Source: Thermoanaerobaculia bacterium (lineage in GTDB: Bacteria; Acidobacteriota; Thermoanaerobaculia; Gp7-AA8). Taken from it: a DNA stretch of 38,212 nucleotides. Shown one piece after another: positions 1 through 7,835 of this stretch (positions within the stretch are counted from its first letter, which is position 1; each line of letters begins with the position of its first letter). The notes beneath the pieces are model-generated. The model was given only the letters and a program-made list of their open reading frames with translations. It had not been told where the DNA came from and ran no database searches. Position numbers and translations under genes: made by a program. The DNA lies in NCBI GenBank assembly GCA_017883235.1, contig JADGNY010000064.1:1-38212 (forward strand), given 5' to 3'.

Positions 1-203
1 AATCGGGTGCTAACTGCCGCAGCAGAACGACTTAGCGTCAAAACCGCCGCCGCCGGACGGCCCATCGACCCGCTACCCATTGTAAATACGGCAGTTACGA
101 CCCGGTCCGGCGCGGCCATTCGCCCTCCCCATGGCCTGATCCGAACGATCCCCCACAGAGGACACCCTAAGTCCTTGCTCCTCAGTGGTATCCTGACGCC
201 GCG
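1..203 (+). promoter_or_regulatory. Probable CRISPR leader (left flank of the array)
   Basis: This stretch lies directly upstream of the first repeat and holds no convincing gene. I place the leader here for two reasons. The repeats at the opposite end of the array are the degenerate ones, as is usual at the trailer end, and the repeat ends in TTTAAAAC on the + strand, resembling the 8-nt 5' tag (often ATTGAAAC) of type III crRNAs. The stretch is not obviously AT-rich, unlike many leaders, and I cannot point to a confident promoter. The window begins inside it, so its left boundary is unknown. Confidence 0.4.
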
Positions 204-3200
204 GTCCTCACCGCAGATGGGCACAGAGCCTTTAAAACTTTCCTTTCTCAACTCTTTCAATACCGTTGATTATGCAAAACAGTCCTCACCGCAGATGGGC
301 ACAGAGCCTTTAAAACAGGTCGTTTGTCTTGCAGATGAACTCTTGTACAGAGCGTCCTCACCGCAGATGGGCACAGAGCCTTTAAAACCTTTTGGCCCGG
401 GCACTGTTGCATCAAGTGCGTCCGGAAAGTCCTAACCGCAGATGGGCACAGAGCCTTTAAAACCTTTTCGAACTGCCTATCGAACCTCTTGTTCTGCGTC
501 CTAACCGCAGATGGGCACAGAGCCTTTAAAACAGCAGTGTTCTACGAAATTGAACGTTGCCTTGTACGCCGAGGGTCCTAACCGCAGATGGGCACAGAGC
601 CTTTAAAACTGCGGATCTTGCGATCCACGAGATTGACCGCGAAAGTCAGTCCTAACCGCAGATGGGCACAGAGCCTTTAAAACTAGTACACCGAGCGCGA
701 CGACGAAGAGGAACCCGACGAGTCCTAACCGCAGATGGGCACAGAGCCTTTAAAACATCTCAATCGTGCCTACCCGGGAATCCGACAAGTAAGTCCTAAC
801 CGCAGATGGGCACAGAGCCTTTAAAACGCCGGGACGAAAATGCTTCCGTCCTTATCGACCCAGAGTCCTAACCGCAGATGGGCACAGAGCCTTTAAAACA
901 GCGTTGTCTACCACGGCGAGCTGCAATGCGGCGCTGTCCTAACCGCAGATGGGCACAGAGCCTTTAAAACCTTGTATCCTTGCTCTTGAAGAAGTCGGTC
1001 TTAAGTCCTAACCGCAGATGGGCACAGAGCCTTTAAAACTGGTTGTTTCGGACTTACTGTTGCCGGACAAATGCGTGGCGGTCCTAACCGCAGATGGGCA
1101 CAGAGCCTTTAAAACCGGGGCAACGAGTGGCGGAGCAGTGATGATCCGCTGGTCCTAACCGCAGATGGGCACAGAGCCTTTAAAACGGCGAATGCGGCGG
1201 CGGTGAGCATGGAAATGACGATGGTCCTAACCGCAGATGGGCACAGAGCCTTTAAAACGTTGTTGTAGCTGCTGACGGCTTTCAGCAGCTCAGAAGACGT
1301 CCTAACCGCAGATGGGCACAGAGCCTTTAAAACATATGCTGGAACAGCGAGCCAGACAGAGAATACGAAGCGTCCTAACCGCAGATGGGCACAGAGCCTT
1401 TAAAACTGAGCGAAACATCGCTGAAGGTAACCCCGGAAACTGCTGACTGTCCTAACCGCAGATGGGCACAGAGCCTTTAAAACACCCTTACCAGGCCGCG
1501 AACTCCTGGATGTGGCCAGTCCTAACCGCAGATGGGCACAGAGCCTTTAAAACACTGTTTGGCCTGGCTCTCGAAGGCCGGCACAAGGTTTGCGTCCTAA
1601 CCGCAGATGGGCACAGAGCCTTTAAAACACGGAGCCAACGCCGCCTTGCGTGACCGCGCTATTCGTCCTAACCGCAGATGGGCACAGAGCCTTTAAAACG
1701 TAGCTTGCTGCTTCGTCAAACTTGCCGCTCGGTACCACGGTCCTAACCGCAGATGGGCACAGAGCCTTTAAAACGACATTGGCCGCCTCCGTGCAGAGCG
1801 GCTCGACACGAACGCGAGTCCTAACCGCAGATGGGCACAGAGCCTTTAAAACAAAAGAAGATAGGCGGCGCCCATGAAAGCACAGATAACGTCCTAACCG
1901 CAGATGGGCACAGAGCCTTTAAAACCGTTGAAACAAAGAACAGTTGGTGATCTGTGAGCTGAAGAAGTCCTAACCGCAGATGGGCACAGAGCCTTTAAAA
2001 CTTTTTACCTCTCTTCTGTTGACAAAAAACGGGTGTTGCGGGAAGTCCTAACCGCAGATGGGCACAGAGCCTTTAAAACAGCTTCGTCGCGATGGTCGTG
2101 AGATCGAGCCCGTCTTGTCCTAACCGCAGATGGGCACAGAGCCTTTAAAACGGACACCATCATGAAAACAACGAGAACGAGGTAAGTCCTAACCGCAGAT
2201 GGGCACAGAGCCTTTAAAACATACCGCGGGCGCGGATCGCTTCCAGCTCGAGGATGGTCCTAACCGCAGATGGGCACAGAGCCTTTAAAACGTAAAGCGA
2301 TTTTGGTTGAGACTGAACGCCCCGGTCCTAACCGCAGATGGGCACAGAGCCTTTAAAACTGTTGTCCGCGTCTTTCGTGGCTGCCACGCGTGCGGTCCTA
2401 ACCGCAGATGGGCACAGAGCCTTTAAAACGGGGGTTGCTCTTGTAGACGCTCAGTTTCAGTGACCGCGAGGCGTCCTAACCGCAGATGGGCACAGAGCCT
2501 TAAAAACGGCGATGGCGACCGTCTTCGGGGAAACAACCGGTACTACGTCCTAACCGCAGATGGGCACAGAGCCTTTAAAACAACCGATATAAGCAGTATC
2601 GCAACGCCTAGCGTGGAAGCCCTAACCGCAGATGGGCACAGAGCCCTTAAAACGGAGCGGGGCTGACTGGGCGAATGCGGCGGCGGTGAACAGGGCGTCC
2701 TAACCGCAGATGGGCACAGAGCCTTTAAAACGATAGCGATGAGCTGGCCTCTCCGCATGTAGGTCCGGAGTCCTAACCGCAGATGGGCACAGAGCCTTTA
2801 AAACGAAAGGGCTCGGGATGTCATTGGGATACGAGGCGATCACGTCCTAACCGCAGATGGGCACAGAGCCTTTAAAACCGGGCTTGCAATCGCCCTTGAA
2901 CTTGAATTCCGTGCCAAGTCCTAACCGCAGATGGGCACAGAGCCTTTAAAACGGACGACAGGAACTGGTTAGAGAGGAACAGGAATGTAGTCCTAACCGC
3001 AGATGGGCACAGAGCCTTTAAAACGGTATCGATGTTGGCGTCAGGTGTGGCGGCAACCCGCGCCGTCCTAACCGCAGATGGGCACAGAGCCTTTAAAACC
3101 GCCCAGGCCGGCGACGTGAGCTTGATGTCGCGGAGGGTCCTAACCGCAGATGGGCACAGAGCCTTTAAACCAGAAGATGTTTACGCACCCCTCGCCACAG

Positions 3201-3244
3201 GAGTTCACCGTCGTAACCGCAGATGGGCACAGAGGCTTTAAAGC
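204..3244 (+). CRISPR. Type III CRISPR array, 42 repeats / 41 spacers
   Basis: A 35-nt repeat beginning GTCCTAACCGCAGATGG and ending GAGCCTTTAAAAC recurs 42 times (first 204-238, last 3210-3244). The 41 unique spacers are 33-43 nt long, a range typical of type III. Transcription is probably left to right, because the 3' end gives a TTTAAAAC tag and the right-most repeats have decayed: repeat 41 at 3137 has one change and repeat 42 at 3210 has three. Interior variants occur at 2473 and 2619. The first three repeats (204, 282, 354) share one change, C for A at repeat position 6. The repeat has only a weak internal stem (GGC/GCC around ACAGA). No cas6 is visible to process the transcript, so maturation must use a trans-acting Cas6 or the RAMP proteins themselves. 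Confidence 0.97.
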
Positions 3245-3344
3245 GTGATCGTTCTGGTTGGTCGGAAACATCCGCCGAAGGGCGTCTTCACGCAGATCGC
3301 CACGGGGCTTGGAAAAAAGGCGAGTCTCCGGTTGGTTGAAAATG

Positions 3345-3363
3345 GCCGGACTGAGAGTCCGGC
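3345..3363 (+). terminator. Perfect hairpin in the CRISPR trailer, possible pre-crRNA terminator
   Basis: GCCGGACT, a three-base GAG loop and AGTCCGGC form a perfect 8-bp stem 100 nt after the last repeat and about 150 nt before cas2. There is no U-tract after it, so intrinsic termination is uncertain; it may equally be a processing or pausing site. The remainder of 3245-3513 shows no recognisable gene. Confidence 0.4.
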
Positions 3364-3513
3364 TTACGTAGAGGCGTGCCTTTGGCGATCGCGTGGTGTT
3401 GGGGCGGCAGAGAGGCCGGCGATGCCGGGGTTCAGGATGCGCGATGAGCCTTTGACGGTTCAACGGACGCCGGCGGCGTTGAGCCTTTTCGCAGAGGAGC
3501 AAAGGAGGGAGAG

Positions 3514-3792
3514 ATGAAGTGGGTGATTGCCTACGACATTGACAACGATGGTATCCGGGATCGGGTGGCCCGCATCCTGCTGCGGCATGGACAGCGCGTT
3601 CAGGAGTCGGTCTTCGAGTGTGCGCTCGACGGTGAGGAGATACGGCTCCTGGCCGCGGCACTCTCCGCCGTCCTCGGCTCCACGCATGGGAGCATCCGCT
3701 TTTACCGGTTGTGCCGGGCCTGTCAGCCGGAGGCGTTCGGCATCGGGGAGGTTCGCGCGGCGGCGGCGGGCGGTGATTGGATCATCGCCTGA
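3514..3792 (+). CDS. cas2: CRISPR-associated endoribonuclease Cas2
   Basis: This 92-residue protein is of normal Cas2 length. It has the family's N-terminal beta strand and acidic motif (WVIAYDIDNDGIRDRVA, with Asp8 and Asp10), followed by the typical GQRVQESVFEC segment and the LCRAC motif near the C-terminus. Cas2 dimers bridge two Cas1 dimers during spacer integration. The ATG is preceded by a strong ribosome binding site, AAAGGAGGG. No cas1 lies in the window, although cas1 and cas2 normally travel together. The gene sits at the apparent trailer end of the array and converges on the effector operon with a 59-bp gap. It may work with a Cas1 encoded elsewhere, or be the residue of a lost adaptation module; the reading frame itself looks intact. 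Confidence 0.94.
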   Translation: MKWVIAYDIDNDGIRDRVARILLRHGQRVQESVFECALDGEEIRLLAAALSAVLGSTHGSIRFYRLCRACQPEAFGIGEVRAAAAGGDWIIA

Positions 3793-3812
3793 CCTGGCGA
3801 GGGCTCAAGCGA

Positions 3813-3835
3813 CCGCCCTTTCGTGCCGAGGGCGG
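3813..3835. terminator. Hairpin between convergent cas2 and effector operon
   Basis: CCGCCCT and AGGGCGG form a 7-bp GC-rich stem with a 9-nt loop in the 59-bp gap between the convergent stops of cas2 and the multi-RAMP gene. Its position suits a bidirectional terminator, but it lacks a T-tract on either side. Confidence 0.4.
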
Positions 3836-3851
3836 CCGAGGCGTCGTTCTA

Positions 3852-6800
3852 TCACACGATCTTGATCATCCCGATGCGCCAGCGCAGGGCAACGTCCGCT
3901 TCGAGCGTCACCTCGGCGTCGCGTCCCGGCGCGCCGCCGAGATCCTTTTTGAGCGACCCTTCGGTCCCTCTCGCTGCCCGCCGCAGCGTCCCCAACCGCG
4001 GGTCCTCCACCACAAAAAAGGTGTTTCCGTTCCTTTGTTCGCAGCGGACGCGGAGCCGGATCGTCCGGGTTTCTCCCGCGTGCACCGCCGGCGCGATCGG
4101 CGGCAGCGGCTCGGCGGCCTTTACGATAGGTTCCGCCGGTTTTTCATCGACGGTCATTGGTTTCGGCGGCGGCGTTCGAGGCCGTTCGCCACGCGGGTAC
4201 GGCTGATCGAAGCCGCCGTAGAGAGGCGGAAGCGATGTCGACTCCGCCGTCAACGGAATCAGGAACTGGCGCTTGGACCGATCGTTCTGGCCGAACCACT
4301 CGTAGGTTTTCTCCTCAACGTCGGGACCGGCGCAAGGGGTGTGTACGCTGTCAGTGACAAAGCGCGGATCGCCAAGCAATTCGAGCGCACGGCGGATGTC
4401 GGCGTCCATCGTGGAACGGAATGACGAAGCACGATGGGCTGCGGACTTGCCGTCGCTGGGCACGGCACTGTCAGCGGCGCAGTTGCGTTCGACGTTGTAG
4501 CGATCCGGCCAGACGGCCGGCGTTTCGATGCCGGCCAGCCATTTGCGGTGGTACTTCGGAGCGGCAGCTCCGTCCGAGGCATAGCGGCTGCGGCACGCCG
4601 TCAGGAAGATGGCCGCGGTTTCGATGGCAGCCGTGCCGAGCCCGAGCGGCTTGCCCATGCCGAGCTTGTGGCGGAAGTCAGGGGAGGGGGCGAGCGCATA
4701 ACAGAGCAGTCCCAGTTCGGCCTCGCTCAGGTTCTCGAAGTCGATGTGAAAGTAGAAGGCCGTGCCTTCACGGATCGGACGCACGATCGCTTTCTGATCT
4801 TTTTCGGCATCCGGCAACGCCGTGACCCAAGGCTCGCCGGATCCTCGGCCGTGCAGATAGAACTTGCGCCCCTGCGGTGTGTGCCCGCGCAAGCCAAGAT
4901 CCTTCTTCGCGATGTATGCCGGCGTGCCGTCGCGCCGGAAGTACATGTTCGGCGACGGCGGCTTGGGCGACGAGAGGATTTTCAGTTTCTTCTCGTCGTG
5001 CAGCACGCACGCCTGTGGGTCCGCCAGCCGTCCGAATGAAACGACGACGCGTCCGGCCAGAGCCAGGCCTGTGCTGTCGTCCTGCTTGTCCGAGGCACCG
5101 GCTGTTTGCTTCGATTTCTTGCTTTCGACGAAGCCAAACATCTGCTCTGCGATCGTCAGCCATTTCCGGGCAGGGTTGAAGGGCAACAGCTCCGATGAGA
5201 TCTTCTCGAAGAACTCGTATGTCGAGCCGTTGACGCGGTCACGCCAGATCGCCGAAACCGCCAGCCTATCTACGGTCTTGCTGTCGGCGGATAGCTGGAA
5301 GAAGACGAGATCGCCATCGCGCAGGCGCAAGTTGTCGCCGTCGTCCTTCAGACTGGCATTGCGGTTCGAGCCTTTGACGGAGAAGGGAATAGCCATGCGC
5401 TGTCTCTTAGGCCCGGTCACCTTCGCCAATTGCCGCTTCTGCGACTCGGTCCGCTCTTTTGCCAGCTTGTGAAACTCCTCGATGGCTGTGGCGGCGTCGA
5501 GCGCGGCCGTCTTCTCGATGTCCTTTGGATAGGGGATGAAGATTTCGTGCGCCTTTTTCGTGGGAATCTCCGATTCTCGATCGGCGATGCCGAGGATGCG
5601 CAGGATTCCGCGGGTGTATTCCGTGGACGATCCGGTCTTCTTCCACTCGGCCTCTGAGACCGGAGGTGCCTGCAATTTCCCGCTGCGGCCGAGCCGCGCG
5701 TACCAGAATTCGTTTCGGTTGTCTGCCGACCACGACTTTAGGTCCGCAGTGGCGAGGAAGGAGCCGGGCTTGACCTCGAGGCGCGGCGGTTGGGCCCTCG
5801 GCACCTCCTGATATTCATCGACGTAGCTCTTCTGCGGAGCCGCTCCGTTCCGGGTGAGCGACGTCAACGGGCGAATCCTCGTCGCTCCATCGACGATCTC
5901 GCCGATGGCCTGAAGGCTCTGATTGGTCGCGCAGCGATAGGAGTAGCTTTCATCCTCCAGCACGCGCAACGCCGAGTTGCTGGCGGCCTCGGCGACGGAG
6001 GAGAGCAGACCGCGCAACGTGGTGGCAGGAAGGGCGACCTCTCCGTCTTTTTGCTCAGACCCCGCCGACGGCACACGGAAGGGATGGACCTTCGTGTAGT
6101 CGCCCTTCTGTTCCTCGTGCTCCCCGCCGATGACGACCGGACTCTCGGTCTTCAGACGGCAGAGGATGCGTCCGGAGAGCGTTCCCTCCGCGGAGCGCGC
6201 GTGGCCGATGCGGTCGACGGCCTTCGCTTTGAAATCGTCCATGGACACATCCGTGTCTCTCCGGCCGCGTTTTGACGGGACGAAGTGGTACGGGTTGAAA
6301 AAGGCATCGCCACCGCAGGGTGGGGGCGGCGTCAGCGCCACTGCGGGAGCTGAATCTGCTGCCTCCGATGACAGTTGTTTCTCCGGCGTGGCCAGCGACC
6401 GAAGCGCGGCGATGGCCGCGTCGCGCCGGCCGGCATCCGGCCAGCCGATAGTGGCCGTGCACGCGCCGTAGCCTTTGGCCGCACCGAAGCCGAGGGTCAG
6501 ATGGCCTTCCTGGAGATCGCGAAGGGCAAGGGCGAGCAGCCCGAGCGAAGCGGGATCGTTCTGTGCGTCGACGCGCAAGGTGACGTTGTAGTGCGGCTGC
6601 CAGAACGCCTCGGCGTTGAACTTCGCGCTTCCGGCCACGCCTCCTGTGAAGCGGTCGATGGCTACGAGCTCCTGATGAAACGCCTGCGGCCTGTTCGCCA
6701 ACGTGACCGGCGAAAACCCGATGCGGCTGGCCCAGCCGGGAGCGCCGAAGAGCCGGCAGGGAACGCAGAGCTGCTGCAATGCCTCGGCGGGCTCCTCATC

Positions 6801-7835
6801 GGGCCTGAGTTGGAGCTGGCAAGCCGAGGGGCTGTTCGGATCGCAGCACTCCACGCCGAGGGTGCGGGCAATCCGCTCCGCCCGCGCACGAAGCACGCCG
6901 CGCAGCGCCGAGGGCGGAAGGAGAGGCCGGTCCTCGGCATCAACGCGAGGCGCATGATTCGGCTTCGTTGGTTCGTCGTCTGTCCTCGTCCGGCTCGGAT
7001 CGTTGATGAGAAACGGTCCGGAGAATTCGATCGAGAGCGCGATCGGGATCGTGGAGTCGTTGCGGCCTCCGTACCTTTTCTGCAATGACAGTACGGTCGC
7101 GTCGATCTCGGTGCGGACGACGTCACTAGCGGGGGGAAGGCCTTCGTATCCGGACTTCTTGCTGGCGAGCCACGTTGGCAGGCCGGCCGGATCGAGGACG
7201 CGCAGAGTCTCGGACTCCCATGTGAATCGTCCCCAGCCATCGGCGGTGTCGGAGCCGAGGGTGACCGGATCGCCGGCGGCGAAGGCGCGTAGTGCCAGCA
7301 GGAGAAGCGCGATCTCGTCGTCATCGAGATCCTGACCGGTGATCGTGACGTCGAAGGTCACGCCCGGCGGGACGTACTCGCGATGGAAGAGCCGCTTGTC
7401 GGATGCCGTCCGCGTGTAGCGGTCGATGGCCACCGAGGCGGTCACGCCGGTCCGCCGCTTGGGACACCAGTAGGGTGCGTTCACGCCGGTTGTTGCGGGT
7501 TGCGCCGCATCGTCGATGAAGGCGTCGTGGAACTCCGCCTTGCCGCCGGCTGAGCTCTTCCTGTCTTTGTCTTCGAATCCGAAGAGCTGTGCGATGGCTC
7601 CCGCCAGTCCGTGCTCTTCAAGCCACGCGCGCAGCACTCCTTTCAGGCTGGTGCCGGGGAGGTATGGCCGATCCTGATGATCGACAGCCACGGCGGCGAT
7701 CTCAGGATCGTCGCCTTTGCGCTTCCCTTCCGTGATCTTCAAGCCGGGCCGGCTGGTCGTGAGGCCGCTGCCGAGATGAAGGTTGGACCGCGCGGTCAGT
7801 TTGCCGTCGATGCGGATGCGGTTCGTGAACATCAT
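3852..7835 (-). CDS. Type III multi-RAMP fusion: Cas7 (Csm3-like) x2 plus TIGR03986-type RAMP
   Basis: This 1327-residue protein is read as part of the crRNA-binding backbone of a type III effector. Residues 1-225 are a Csm3-like Cas7 domain: Asp42/Asp43 sit where Csm3 carries its RNA-cleaving Asp, followed by YLPGTSLKGVLR and a late glycine-rich WGRF segment. Residues 258-470 are a second Cas7 domain, with LLPPSALRGVLR, a probable zinc cluster (Cys at about 328, 329, 337, 356 and 359, the last two in CVPCRLFG) and the glycine loop GFGAAKGYG. Residues 510-1190 match the TIGR03986 RAMP family: NPYHFVP, LPATTLRGLLSS, LGMGKPLGLG and YEWF. A proline-rich linker leads to a C-terminal domain of about 75 residues that I do not recognise. 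The start is set by the RBS GGGAGGT and a 4-bp ATGA overlap with the gene upstream. Single-gene fusion of these parts is unusual; they are normally separate subunits. Domain identities are from motif recognition only. Confidence 0.9.
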   Translation of the reverse strand: MMFTNRIRIDGKLTARSNLHLGSGLTTSRPGLKITEGKRKGDDPEIAAVAVDHQDRPYLPGTSLKGVLRAWLEEHGLAGAIAQLFGFEDKDRKSSAGGKAEFHDAFIDDAAQPATTGVNAPYWCPKRRTGVTASVAIDRYTRTASDKRLFHREYVPPGVTFDVTITGQDLDDDEIALLLLALRAFAAGDPVTLGSDTADGWGRFTWESETLRVLDPAGLPTWLASKKSGYEGLPPASDVVRTEIDATVLSLQKRYGGRNDSTIPIALSIEFSGPFLINDPSRTRTDDEPTKPNHAPRVDAEDRPLLPPSALRGVLRARAERIARTLGVECCDPNSPSACQLQLRPDEEPAEALQQLCVPCRLFGAPGWASRIGFSPVTLANRPQAFHQELVAIDRFTGGVAGSAKFNAEAFWQPHYNVTLRVDAQNDPASLGLLALALRDLQEGHLTLGFGAAKGYGACTATIGWPDAGRRDAAIAALRSLATPEKQLSSEAADSAPAVALTPPPPCGGDAFFNPYHFVPSKRGRRDTDVSMDDFKAKAVDRIGHARSAEGTLSGRILCRLKTESPVVIGGEHEEQKGDYTKVHPFRVPSAGSEQKDGEVALPATTLRGLLSSVAEAASNSALRVLEDESYSYRCATNQSLQAIGEIVDGATRIRPLTSLTRNGAAPQKSYVDEYQEVPRAQPPRLEVKPGSFLATADLKSWSADNRNEFWYARLGRSGKLQAPPVSEAEWKKTGSSTEYTRGILRILGIADRESEIPTKKAHEIFIPYPKDIEKTAALDAATAIEEFHKLAKERTESQKRQLAKVTGPKRQRMAIPFSVKGSNRNASLKDDGDNLRLRDGDLVFFQLSADSKTVDRLAVSAIWRDRVNGSTYEFFEKISSELLPFNPARKWLTIAEQMFGFVESKKSKQTAGASDKQDDSTGLALAGRVVVSFGRLADPQACVLHDEKKLKILSSPKPPSPNMYFRRDGTPAYIAKKDLGLRGHTPQGRKFYLHGRGSGEPWVTALPDAEKDQKAIVRPIREGTAFYFHIDFENLSEAELGLLCYALAPSPDFRHKLGMGKPLGLGTAAIETAAIFLTACRSRYASDGAAAPKYHRKWLAGIETPAVWPDRYNVERNCAADSAVPSDGKSAAHRASSFRSTMDADIRRALELLGDPRFVTDSVHTPCAGPDVEEKTYEWFGQNDRSKRQFLIPLTAESTSLPPLYGGFDQPYPRGERPRTPPPKPMTVDEKPAEPIVKAAEPLPPIAPAVHAGETRTIRLRVRCEQRNGNTFFVVEDPRLGTLRRAARGTEGSLKKDLGGAPGRDAEVTLEADVALRWRIGMIKIV

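Noticed and set aside
1-435. Open frame at the left edge reading into the first repeats
   Set aside because: It translates repeat units (SSPQMGTEPLK three times) and is an artefact of the array.
204-3244. Alternative transcription of the array right to left, with the leader next to cas2
   Set aside because: Repeat decay is at the right end, and the TTTAAAAC 3' end fits a type III tag when read left to right. It remains possible; small-RNA data would decide.
3245-3517. A 90-codon GTG-start frame filling the gap between the last repeat and cas2, with its stop overlapping the cas2 ATG
   Set aside because: It begins right after the degenerate repeat, has no ribosome binding site and no recognisable motif, and crosses the perfect hairpin at 3345-3363. 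The ATGA overlap is suggestive, but chance is more likely.
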